NCBI GenBank assembly: GCA_020051815.1
Contig: JAGVQF010000089.1
Coordinates: forward strand, 1-7,901
Direction: 5' to 3'
From: Candidatus Saganbacteria bacterium
GTDB taxonomy: Bacteria > Margulisbacteria > WOR-1 > O2-12-FULL-45-9 > XYB2-FULL-48-7
Length of the DNA: 7,901 nt
The position numbers were made by a program, and so were the translations under genes. The first letter of the stretch is position 1. Each line of letters begins with the position of its first letter. Positions 1-5,872 of this stretch are shown one piece after another. The notes below the pieces were generated by a model. The model ran no database searches, was not told the DNA's origin, and saw only the letters and a list, made by a program, of their open reading frames with translations.

Positions 1-295
1 AGAGCAGGAAGGCCGTCGTTTGCGGCCGCTCGTACATTAGCGCGGCATAGGCGCGCCTGGGGATGACCGGTTTGGGCGCGGGCTCCGGCGTCGCGCTCTC
101 CGGCAGGGCCAGAAAACTCTGGTACTCGTCGAGCACCTCCGAGAGCGCCGAGGGCGACGGGGTCGGCAGGTGATTGATCCCAGCCGCGATCAGGTCGGCG
201 ATCTCTTCGGGCAGATAGCGCAGGACGCGCGAGGAGACGTCGGCCCCCAGGATCGACAAAAAGATCGTCGCTTTTTCTCTACCGGTTAATACCAT
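1..295 (-). CDS. fliG: Flagellar motor switch protein FliG, N-terminal part (3' end beyond window)
   Basis: The 98 codons visible begin at an ATG at 295-293 and run off the window. FliG sits on the cytoplasmic face of the MS ring, binds the FliF C-terminus through its N-domain, and carries the torque-generating and FliM-binding domains further on. Residues 1-62 match the first helices of FliG_N (LTGREKATIFLSILG, then LRYLPEEIADLI). Residues 63-81 are a Pro/Ala-rich linker (PESATPEPAPKPVIPRR). Residues 82-98 (YAALMYERPQTTAFLL) align with the start of the FliG middle domain, where most FliGs have EHPQ. Here the motif is ERPQ at 89-92, about 36 residues earlier than in Thermotoga maritima FliG, so the second half of the N-domain seems to be missing. 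It lies 9 nt after fliF. No clear Shine-Dalgarno sequence is seen, so translation may be coupled to fliF. Family is fairly certain; the domain reading is inference. Confidence 0.85.
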   Translation of the reverse strand, partial: MVLTGREKATIFLSILGADVSSRVLRYLPEEIADLIAAGINHLPTPSPSALSEVLDEYQSFLALPESATPEPAPKPVIPRRAYAALMYERPQTTAFLL

Positions 296-304
296 AATTG
301 ATTT

Positions 305-1756
305 TTATTCGCTCAACCAGCGCTTCAGGAGCTCCGCGATCTGTTCGGGATTGCGCTCCGCCATGCCTCTGACCTGGTCTAATTTCGAGACCCGTTCCCT
401 GGCTGGCGCAGACGATGGCTCGGGAGAAATTTCCGCCATTGGCGGCGAGGCCGGCCGCGAACGTTTAAGAGTGATAAGGCCCCAGACCAGGATCAGGAGC
501 GCCAGGAGAGCGATCCCCCACCACATATACCGGCCTAAGGCCGAGAGCGAAAACGGTAATTTAAATCCCCCCGCCGGTTTTTTCGTCTTGCCGATCGCCA
601 GCGGCGGCGTGGCCAGGTGGAACGGCACTTTTTGGATCATGATCCGGTCGCCGCGCTTCTTATTGTAGCCGATGGCCGCCGCTATAGTCGTATAGGTCGC
701 CTGCTTGAGGCTCGGAATAAGATCCACGCGGTTATCGATCAGGACGATGGCGTGGAGTTTCTTGATCTTAAGCTCCCTGGCCTTGATCTCCTTTTCTTTG
801 GCCGGCTGGATCTCGGCGGTGACCTTGATGATAACGCTGTTGAGCGGATAGAAACGATTGAGCAATTCCTGGGCCTTGCCGGTCAGGTCAGCTTCCAACT
901 CTTTTTTCGTCTGGACCTTCAGGACTATCTTTTCCTCGGCGGCCAGCGTGGGCACGGCAGTCACGGCAGTCACGGCCGCCTTGACTTCAGGCGAAACGGC
1001 TTCCGGCGTCACCGTCGCCATGGTCTCCGGCGTGGCCAGGACGACCGGCAGCTCGAGCGGCGCGGGCGTCGGCGCGATCTTGAGCGGCGGCAGGCCAGTT
1101 TTGGCCGTCAGGATCCGGCCGGAATCGTCGACCACCGTCACGTTCTCCGTCTGAAGATTTTCCACGCTGTTGGCCACCAGATAGACGATCCCCATTATTT
1201 TTTCCGGCGCCAGGACAAAACCGGAACGCAGGCGCAAGAGGACCGCGGCCGTGACCGGCGCGGTCTTGGCGGCAAATAATTGGGTCTCGGGGATCACGAC
1301 CTGGACGCGGGCGTCCTCCACCCCGCCGATCCGCTGGATATTGCGGGCCAGCTCGCCCGAGATCGCGCGGATCAGCTGGATGCGCCGGTCAAAATCGGTC
1401 GCGCCCAGGCGCGACTCATCGAATATCTCCCAACCGACGGAGCCGCCGGCCGGCAGTTTCTTTTCAGCCAGGCCCAGCCGGGCCTGGTCGGACTTTTCTT
1501 TGGCCACCGCGATGGAGCGCCCTTCGTCGCGGATCTCGTACGGGATAGCCAGTTCTTTCAGCCGGGCGATCACGTTGGCCGCGTCTTTTAATTCAAGATT
1601 AGTATAGATGACGGTAAAACCTGATTTTTGCTGCCCGCCGCCCGTCATCGGCCCGCAACTGCGGAACAGGAAAAAGAGGAGAGAAAAAACAACGACCGCG
1701 ACAACCCCCCCGACCAGGAGGAGCCTGCGTGGATCAAAGCCTGCCGCTTCTGCCAT
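305..1756 (-). CDS. fliF: Flagellar MS-ring protein FliF, short form
   Basis: FliF forms the inner-membrane MS ring, the base of the flagellum that houses the export gate. The 483-residue product has a first membrane segment at about 11-32, RBM1 at about 46-100, RBM2 at about 120-217 (FDRRIQLIRAISGELARNIQ, then VEDARVQVVIP), and a Pro/Ala/Val/Thr-rich linker at about 222-273. An RBM3-like region follows at about 275-316 and 332-380 (with IGYNKKRGD), then a second membrane segment at about 410-429. The C-terminal tail at 455-483 (KLDQVRGMAERNPEQIAELLKRWLSE region) is the expected FliG-binding helix pair. Enteric FliF is about 560 residues; here the segment between the two RBM3 halves is only ~15-20 residues, so the beta-collar is nearly absent. 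The start has an AGGAAG ribosome binding site about 4-6 nt upstream. It follows fliE by 23 nt and precedes fliG by 9 nt. Confidence 0.95.
   Translation of the reverse strand: MAEAAGFDPRRLLLVGGVVAVVVFSLLFFLFRSCGPMTGGGQQKSGFTVIYTNLELKDAANVIARLKELAIPYEIRDEGRSIAVAKEKSDQARLGLAEKKLPAGGSVGWEIFDESRLGATDFDRRIQLIRAISGELARNIQRIGGVEDARVQVVIPETQLFAAKTAPVTAAVLLRLRSGFVLAPEKIMGIVYLVANSVENLQTENVTVVDDSGRILTAKTGLPPLKIAPTPAPLELPVVLATPETMATVTPEAVSPEVKAAVTAVTAVPTLAAEEKIVLKVQTKKELEADLTGKAQELLNRFYPLNSVIIKVTAEIQPAKEKEIKARELKIKKLHAIVLIDNRVDLIPSLKQATYTTIAAAIGYNKKRGDRIMIQKVPFHLATPPLAIGKTKKPAGGFKLPFSLSALGRYMWWGIALLALLILVWGLITLKRSRPASPPMAEISPEPSSAPARERVSKLDQVRGMAERNPEQIAELLKRWLSE
952..978 (-). repeat. Nine-base tandem repeat in the FliF linker
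   Basis: Three near-identical 9-nt units (GCACGGCAG, TCACGGCAG, TCACGGCCG on the plus strand) encode the AVTAVTAV part of the Pro/Ala-rich linker of FliF, around residues 260-268. In-frame expansion or loss of units would lengthen or shorten the linker by three residues without breaking the gene. Confidence 0.6.
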
Positions 1757-1779
1757 TTATCTTCCTTTCATTATGACTA

Positions 1780-2157
1780 TTAGATCTGTATCTGCGTGAT
1801 CTCTTTGATCGTATTAACGGCCGAAGTGACCGTCGTTACGGCCAGCTGGGCCATCAGGTTCATTTTGGCCTGCGCCACCATAACATCCTGCAGTTCGGCC
1901 TGGCCGTGAATATATTTTTCAGCCAATTGATTGGCGTAGACTTCGGCCCGGCTGACACCGTTCAATGATTCGATCGCTTTGCTCAAAACATCCTCGAAGG
2001 CGTTGCCAGTAAAATTGACCGGCGACGGCGCGGCCGGCGCCGCTGGAAAAATGCCCGACCCCGGCTCGATCGGCGCGGCTTGCGAGAAAAGATCGTCGTT
2101 GCCCAACAACTGGGCCAGCCTGGTTTCAGCGCTGATCGGTCCGATTGCTTCTATCAT
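1780..2157 (-). CDS. fliE: Flagellar hook-basal body adaptor FliE
   Basis: FliE is a small exported protein that joins the MS ring and export gate to the rod, and is among the first substrates of the flagellar export apparatus. The product is 125 residues, slightly longer than the ~104 of Salmonella FliE. Residues 50-125 carry the conserved part: FEDVLSKAIESLNGVSRAEV, then ELQDVMVAQAKMNLMAQLAV and a C-terminal VNTIKEITQIQI that matches the family ending (REIMRMQV type). Residues about 26-48 are an Ala/Pro-rich stretch without obvious counterpart, which explains the extra length. No signal peptide is present, as expected for type III export. The ATG at 2157-2155 is preceded by a GAGG within a heptanucleotide tandem repeat (separate entry). 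It lies 36 nt after flgC and 23 nt before fliF. Confidence 0.93.
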   Translation of the reverse strand: MIEAIGPISAETRLAQLLGNDDLFSQAAPIEPGSGIFPAAPAAPSPVNFTGNAFEDVLSKAIESLNGVSRAEVYANQLAEKYIHGQAELQDVMVAQAKMNLMAQLAVTTVTSAVNTIKEITQIQI

Positions 2158-2184
2158 AATACCTCACACCTCATACCCCATACC
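2157..2184 (-). repeat. Heptanucleotide tandem repeat carrying the fliE ribosome binding site
   Basis: Read on the minus strand, 2184-2157 is four consecutive 7-nt units: GGTATGG, GGTATGA, GGTGTGA and GGTATTA, the last ending on the A of the fliE ATG. The repeat fills most of the 36-nt gap between flgC and fliE. The only plausible Shine-Dalgarno sequence for fliE (GAGG, about 4 nt from ATG) is made by the junction of units three and four. A further GGGAGG lies just upstream at 2184-2189. A change in copy number would move or multiply the SD-like motifs. Confidence 0.8.
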
Positions 2185-2193
2185 TCCCAAGCT

Positions 2194-2637
2194 TTATTGC
2201 AAAGTCAAAGTATCCTGCATCATTTTTTTGGTCGCATTAAAAGCCGTGATGTTAGCGTCATATAATTTTGAAACATAGATCATGTCAACCATTTCGTTCG
2301 ATAGGTTGACGTTGGGCATCGAAACATAGCCCTGCGCGTCCGCGTCGGGATGGCCGGGGTTATAAACTTTCTGGAAAGGGGTCTGGTCTTCAACAATGTC
2401 AACAACTTCCACGCCGCCCGCCGCGCCTCCATAGAGCCGGCTCTCGGCCGCCGACAATTCGCCGGCAAAGGACAGGGTTTTTTCAGCCAAAACGGAGATC
2501 TTGCGGCGGTAAGGGCCGCCGCCGAACGCGGCGCGCGTGGTGTTGATATTGGCCAGATTCGAAGCGATCAGCTCCATCGTCCGCCGCTGCGCTTCGATGC
2601 CCGAAACGCTGATCTCGATCGCCTGGTTAAGCCCCAT
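2194..2637 (-). CDS. flgC: Flagellar proximal rod protein FlgC
   Basis: FlgC is a structural subunit of the proximal rod in the periplasm, exported without a cleaved signal. The 147-residue product has the rod/hook N-terminal motif at 12-33 (SGIEAQRRTMELIASNLANINT), followed by a region around residue 34-45 where other FlgC proteins have TPGYK-like residues and this one has TRAAFGGGPYRRK. The C-terminal part is classic FlgC: GYVSMPNVNLSNEMVDMIY, then a heptad-rich terminal helix ending KKMMQDTLTLQ. The length is close to the family (134 in Salmonella). The start has a strong AGGAGG at 2655-2650, but 12 nt from the ATG, which is longer than usual. Unlike its neighbours it is not tightly packed against flgB: a 114-nt gap holding a hairpin pair intervenes. 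Confidence 0.95.
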   Translation of the reverse strand: MGLNQAIEISVSGIEAQRRTMELIASNLANINTTRAAFGGGPYRRKISVLAEKTLSFAGELSAAESRLYGGAAGGVEVVDIVEDQTPFQKVYNPGHPDADAQGYVSMPNVNLSNEMVDMIYVSKLYDANITAFNATKKMMQDTLTLQ

Positions 2638-2665
2638 GTCCTATCACTTCCTCCTAAAATAATTC

Positions 2666-2739
2666 TGAAAACCCCGGACTAAAGTCTGGGGAATTATCAC
2701 GATTATATAATATTCCCCACACTTCAGTGTGGGGTTTCA
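2666..2739. repeat. REPIN-like pair of inverted hairpins between flgB and flgC
   Basis: Two 20-nt palindromes, 2672-2691 (CCCCGGACTAAAGTCTGGGG) and 2715-2734 (CCCCACACTTCAGTGTGGGG), face each other across a 23-nt AT-rich spacer. Reversing the second gives a sequence identical to the first at 16 of 20 positions, and similarity continues outside (TGAAAACCCC against TGAAACCCC, and GGGGAAT on the inner side). Stem position 6/15 is G-C in one hairpin and C-G in the other, a compensatory change. This is the architecture of a REP doublet (REPIN) or a small MITE related to IS200/RAYT hairpins. On the minus strand the second hairpin met by polymerase is followed by TTTTC, so partial attenuation of the downstream flgC-fliE-fliF-fliG genes is possible. 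Family membership is inference. Confidence 0.75.
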
Positions 2740-2751
2740 CAAAGAACCTGG

Positions 2752-3057
2752 CTACTTCCTTCCCTGCGTCACGATCGAGCGCAGGACGCTCATTTTCGAC
2801 GTCATCATTTTAACATAAGCCGAATAGCGGCCGGAATTCTCCGCCAGCGCGGCCATCTCTTCTTCGAGCGTCACGTTCCTTTTGTCCTGGCGCTTGACCG
2901 CGCGGTCCAACTCTTCGTCAAAGCTCAGCGCCTCATAGCCCGGGGTCTTGGCGTTGGCGATGTTCTGAGCGATTACCGCCTGCCTTTTGGTCGCCACGGC
3001 CATCGCCTTTTCCAGCGAATTAAATGTCTCGTCGAATAAATTGACCGGTTCAGCCAC
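2752..3057 (-). CDS. flgB: Flagellar proximal rod protein FlgB
   Basis: FlgB is a proximal rod subunit and the first rod protein added above FliE. The product is short, 101 residues against about 130-140 in enterics. It has the rod motif at about 25-43 (RQAVIAQNIANAKTPGYEAL) and the C-terminal FlgB signature EEMAALAENSGRYSAYVKMM followed by the terminal helix. The start is a GTG at 3057-3055 that directly follows the TAA of the sigma-factor gene (TAAGTG). An AAGAGG about 9 nt upstream, inside the sigma gene, serves as ribosome binding site, so the two genes are probably translationally coupled. The missing residues fall in the middle of the protein, between the rod motif and the LAENS motif; the N- and C-terminal helices are both present. 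Confidence 0.93.
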   Translation of the reverse strand: MAEPVNLFDETFNSLEKAMAVATKRQAVIAQNIANAKTPGYEALSFDEELDRAVKRQDKRNVTLEEEMAALAENSGRYSAYVKMMTSKMSVLRSIVTQGRK

Positions 3058-3786
3058 TTATTTCAACCTCTTCTTGATCGATTCGATCGCCCGGCTGAGC
3101 AATCGGCAAACCTTGGGCCGCGATAATTTTAATTTTTGGGCGATGGTTTTCTGGTTGATCCCCTGATGGAAGAAAAGTTCGACCACCTGTTTTTGCAGCG
3201 GCGGCAGGGCGTACAACTCGGCCCTGATCTTATCCTTGAGCTCGGCAAAATCAACCTCGGAGGCCGGCGTCGCCTCGCCCGGCACCTGGGCCTCCACCCC
3301 GGCTTCGGACATCCCCTGGATCGAGAGAAGATACATAAGCGCCGAGGCCGAGACGATCTTTTTTATCCGCTTGAGGGCCAGTTTGAATTCGTCCGCCGAC
3401 AGCTCTTTTTTCTCCAGCGTCTCATCTTCTTCTTTTTCTTTTTTATTGACGACCGATTTGACCCCTTTTTTGGCCAGGTCACGGACCATGACCTGGACCC
3501 GGTAAGGGACCGGATTATAATTTTTCAGGCCATCGAGCATCTCGCCCCGGATCCGGTAAGAGGCGTAGGTCTCGAACTTGACGCCGCGTTTCGGGTCAAA
3601 ATTGTCCCAGGCCTTCATCAGGCCGACCGTGCCGTCGGAGACCAGGTCGTCATATTCGATGTTCGGCGGCAGGCCCTTGCCCGAAACCATCGAAGCGATC
3701 GAGTGGACCAGCGGCATATAAGCCTCAACGGTAGCGTACGTCTCAACCTTCTTCACCGCCGGTTTCCTGCTCTTGACCTTGGTCAT
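3058..3786 (-). CDS. fliA: RNA polymerase sigma factor of the FliA (sigma-28) type
   Basis: This sigma-70 family protein (242 residues, the usual FliA size) would direct RNA polymerase to late flagellar promoters. Region 2 is clear at about 42-87: IEYDDLVSDGTVGLMKAWDNFDPKRG, then VKFETYASYRIRGEMLDGLK, where FETYA..RIRG.MLD is the FliA/group-3 signature. Region 4 at about 190-242 has LPPLQKQVVELFF and a helix-turn-helix (NQKTIAQKLKLSRPKVCRLLSRAIESIKKRL). Region 3, between them, is poorly conserved and holds a Lys/Glu-rich insert at 113-129. The residues after region 2 (NYNPVPYRV) differ from the common DWVPRSVR. Its ATG overlaps the flgJ stop (ATGA), with GAGAGG upstream, and flgB starts right after its stop. 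Most FliA genes lie elsewhere in flagellar clusters; here the gene sits among rod genes. Assignment to FliA over another group-3 sigma rests on sequence plus context. Confidence 0.82.
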   Translation of the reverse strand: MTKVKSRKPAVKKVETYATVEAYMPLVHSIASMVSGKGLPPNIEYDDLVSDGTVGLMKAWDNFDPKRGVKFETYASYRIRGEMLDGLKNYNPVPYRVQVMVRDLAKKGVKSVVNKKEKEEDETLEKKELSADEFKLALKRIKKIVSASALMYLLSIQGMSEAGVEAQVPGEATPASEVDFAELKDKIRAELYALPPLQKQVVELFFHQGINQKTIAQKLKLSRPKVCRLLSRAIESIKKRLK

Positions 3787-4079
3787 TTAGCCCTCTCGAC
3801 CGCCGGCAACCAGCCCGGGCGGGCGGCCTGGTTTTTCGCCAGCTGTTTCGCGAATTGTTCGATCAGCACGTCCTGATTAAGGGACGAAAAAACACTGTTA
3901 TTATCTTTTTCTTCATCATTGCCAAACGTCAGGTCTGGCGACTTGATAGCCGACTTGAGCATCTCTTTGTAAAAAATGGCCAGGAATTCTTCGGTAACCT
4001 TCTCATTTCTGGCGGCTCTGGCCGCCGGCAGAAGCTGGTCCAATCTATTAGCCGCCGTGAGCGAACTGATCGGCTCCAT
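3783..4079 (-). CDS. flgJ: FlgJ-like rod cap protein, rod-binding domain only
   Basis: The 98-residue product matches the N-terminal rod-binding domain of FlgJ: residues about 28-45 (VTEEFLAIFYKEMLKSAI) correspond to the FEAIFLRQMLKSMR motif, and about 68-85 to the second conserved helix. It should act as the scaffold or cap on which rod subunits polymerise in the periplasm. The muramidase domain that makes Salmonella FlgJ ~316 residues long is absent, and no frameshifted remnant is present downstream because the sigma gene begins at once. Single-domain FlgJ is common outside beta/gammaproteobacteria, and another hydrolase would then open the peptidoglycan. The ATG directly follows the flgI stop (TAAATG) and has a strong GGAGGT 7 nt upstream, inside the end of flgI. 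Confidence 0.88.
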   Translation of the reverse strand: MEPISSLTAANRLDQLLPAARAARNEKVTEEFLAIFYKEMLKSAIKSPDLTFGNDEEKDNNSVFSSLNQDVLIEQFAKQLAKNQAARPGWLPAVERAK

Positions 4080-5180
4080 TTAGATGACCTCCAGCGGGGC
4101 TTTGATCGCGCCGCTCTTTTTCATGGCCTGCAAAATGGCGATCAGGTCTTTGGGGGAGGCGCCGATCGCGTTGAGCGCCTGCACCAGGCTGGAGAGCGTC
4201 GGCGAGGCCGGCACGACGGCCAGTTTTTCCTCTTTTCTCTTGAGGTGGGCCCTGGTGGTCGCCTGGTAGCGCTGGTCGCCCGAACTATAATCGGCCGTGT
4301 CGGCCGCGTTGCCGACTGCATAGAGCGAAATATCGCCGATATAGACGTCAATGCCGCTGAAAGAGACGGCGACCGGTGAGATAACGACATTTTCGCCGAT
4401 CACCACCGTGCCGGTCCTTTCGTTGACGACGATCTTAGCGACCGTATCGGGCGAGACGGTCAAGTTCTCGATCTGGGATATGAGGGAGACTAAATTAGTT
4501 TCCGAGGGGACCGTGATCGTCCCGGCGTCCCTGGCCGTGGCGGAGAAGCCGGCTTCATTGATCGCCTCGGCCACCCGGCTGGCGGTCGTAAAATCCGGCT
4601 CGTTGAGCACGATAGTAATGATCCCTTTCCCTTCAAGCGAGACCAGTACCTCTTTTTCGACCAGCGCCCCGTCGGGGATCCGGCCGACCGTCACCTGTCT
4701 TTGCCTGACATAGGGGACATTGGGATAGGACGAATCGGCGCCGACCAGCACGCTCCCCTGGGCCACCGCGTAGACCTGGTCGTCAACCCCCTGCAGCGGC
4801 GTGATCAGGAGCGTGCCGCTCTGCAGCGAGGTCGCGTCGCCGACGGAAGAGACGGTGACGTCGAGTTTCTGGCCGGATTTGACAAAGGGCGGCAGGGTCG
4901 CCGTCACCATGACCGCCGCGACGTTCCTTGACTTAAAATCGACCGACGGCGGGACGACACCCATCCTCGACATCAAATTCGTCATCGCCTGTTGGGTAAA
5001 ACTAGACCGGCTCTTGTCGCCGGAATTATTGAGGCCGACCACCAGGCCGAAACCCATGAGCTGGTTCTCCCGCGCGCCCAACACATGGGCGATATCTTTT
5101 AACCTGACCGCCGGTGACTGGGCCAAAGCGGCCGCCGCAAAAACCGCACTTAACATTAAAACAACAAATGTTTTTTTCAT
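4080..5180 (-). CDS. flgI: Flagellar P-ring protein FlgI
   Basis: FlgI forms the P ring in the peptidoglycan layer, a bushing around the rod. The 366-residue product has the usual family length. A Sec signal peptide covers residues 1-20 (MKKTFVVLMLSAVFAAAALA, cleavage before QSPAVRL). The mature start has the signature VRLKDIAHVLGARENQLMGFGLVVGL, followed by NVAAVMVTATLPPF, SGTLLITPLQGVDDQVYAVAQG and a C-terminal LVQALNAIGASPKDLIAILQ ending KAPLEVI. No cysteine is present, so the intramolecular disulfide known from enteric FlgI cannot form here. The ATG is 2 nt after the flgH stop with no Shine-Dalgarno sequence visible, suggesting translational coupling to flgH. flgJ follows without a gap. 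Confidence 0.97.
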   Translation of the reverse strand: MKKTFVVLMLSAVFAAAALAQSPAVRLKDIAHVLGARENQLMGFGLVVGLNNSGDKSRSSFTQQAMTNLMSRMGVVPPSVDFKSRNVAAVMVTATLPPFVKSGQKLDVTVSSVGDATSLQSGTLLITPLQGVDDQVYAVAQGSVLVGADSSYPNVPYVRQRQVTVGRIPDGALVEKEVLVSLEGKGIITIVLNEPDFTTASRVAEAINEAGFSATARDAGTITVPSETNLVSLISQIENLTVSPDTVAKIVVNERTGTVVIGENVVISPVAVSFSGIDVYIGDISLYAVGNAADTADYSSGDQRYQATTRAHLKRKEEKLAVVPASPTLSSLVQALNAIGASPKDLIAILQAMKKSGAIKAPLEVI

Positions 5181-5182
5181 AT

Positions 5183-5872
5183 TTAAAACAACCAGTTAAA
5201 GATCCGCGTTAGCCAGCCCGGAGCCCCGGCATCGGAGACGGCGCCGGAGCCGCTGACGGCCAACTCCGCGTTGGCCACCTGAAAGGAATAAACGGTATTG
5301 CTGCCGGCGATATCCTTGGGCCGCACAATGCCGGTTATGGTGATCTCCTGTTCTTCGTCATTGATGTTGATCCGGTGCCGTCCCTTAATCGAAAGATTGC
5401 CATTGGGGATCACTTCGACGACCCAGGCGGCGATCCGGGCGGAGACATTGTTGCCGCGCGCCGTCGAGCCGTCGCCGGTATACTGATTCTGCAGCTGGCC
5501 GACCGCCTGACTGTTGGTGCCGATGATCGGCGCCAGCCGCTGGAGGTTGTGCGTGAATTTGGCGCTCAAGTTATCGTTGACGTTGGTTTTGGTCGTGGCC
5601 GAATTTTTGGCCGTCGAATTCTCGAGGATCACCACATTAATGATGTCTCCCACCTTATAAGCCTTCTGCGGCGAATATGGCCCGGCGCTGTTCTCATTCC
5701 AGAGCGAGTCGGCATGGGCCGGCCTAACGGCCATAAATCCAAACATCAAACATCCAACTTCAAAACAAATCAAAATCATCAAAACAGAAATCCTAGAAAA
5801 AATGATTTTAAAGTTTGTATTTTGAATTTTAGAATTGTTTGGATGTTTGAAGTTTGAAGTTTGAAGTTTCAT
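5183..5872 (-). CDS. flgH: Flagellar L-ring protein FlgH with a repeat-derived N-terminus
   Basis: FlgH forms the L ring in the outer membrane. The body of the 229-residue product is typical: AYKVGDIINVVILENSTAKN at 71-90, then ARIAAWVVEVIPNGNLSIKGRH, EEQEITITGIVRPKDI and the C-terminal WLTRIFNWLF. The first ~46 residues are unusual. They are Lys/Asn/Ser/Thr-rich (NFKHPNNSKIQNTNFK) then hydrophobic (28-47), and are encoded by an AT-rich imperfect palindrome (separate entry) unlike the GC-rich rest. Together with AVRPAHA they make a plausible Sec signal peptide with cleavage after Ala54, before DSLW. FlgH is usually a lipoprotein; the only candidate Cys41 is preceded by FEVG, not a proper lipobox. 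The start is supported by GGAGGT 9 nt upstream and by the TAATG overlap with flgA. Internal Met32, Met43 or Met47 would give much poorer signal peptides. flgI follows after 2 nt. Confidence 0.93.
   Translation of the reverse strand: MKLQTSNFKHPNNSKIQNTNFKIIFSRISVLMILICFEVGCLMFGFMAVRPAHADSLWNENSAGPYSPQKAYKVGDIINVVILENSTAKNSATTKTNVNDNLSAKFTHNLQRLAPIIGTNSQAVGQLQNQYTGDGSTARGNNVSARIAAWVVEVIPNGNLSIKGRHRININDEEQEITITGIVRPKDIAGSNTVYSFQVANAELAVSGSGAVSDAGAPGWLTRIFNWLF
5740..5869. repeat. AT-rich imperfect palindrome inside the start of flgH
   Basis: Positions 5740-5757 and 5839-5856 form an 18-nt inverted repeat with one mismatch (CAAACATCAAACATCCAA against CAAACTTCAAACATCCAA when reversed). Nested inside, 5772-5779 (AAAATCAT) pairs exactly with 5802-5809 (ATGATTTT), and flanking sequence pairs partly, so the whole segment can fold as one long imperfect hairpin. 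The right end is a tandem repeat of GAAGTTT (5849-5855, 5856-5862, 5863-5869) preceded by GATGTTT; the left end has two AAACATC units (5741-5754). The segment is far more AT-rich than all neighbouring DNA and stays open in the flgH frame. It reads like a dispersed palindromic repeat that landed at a gene start; that origin is inference, since no second copy is in the window. Confidence 0.75.

Noticed and set aside
1757..1771. Five-codon ORF (ATG AAA GGA AGA TAA) just upstream of fliF
   Set aside because: It covers the fliF ribosome binding site and is explained by chance; no sign of a conserved leader peptide.
2672..2734. Intrinsic terminator between flgB and flgC
   Set aside because: One hairpin is followed by TTTTC on the minus strand, but its stem has a C-A mismatch in that RNA, the other lacks a T-run, and essential genes of the same operon follow. 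Partial attenuation remains possible.
3136..3876. Long plus-strand open frames opposite the sigma gene, and likewise 617-1279, 5854-6564 and 6592-7374
   Set aside because: They are antisense shadows of strongly supported minus-strand genes, with no recognisable domains and low-complexity Arg/Gly/Asp-rich composition expected from GC-rich antisense frames.
5750..5764. Lipobox at Cys41 of FlgH
   Set aside because: The residues before it are FEVG, with Glu at -3, where Leu/Val/Ile is required; AHA before Asp55 is a better ordinary signal-peptidase site.
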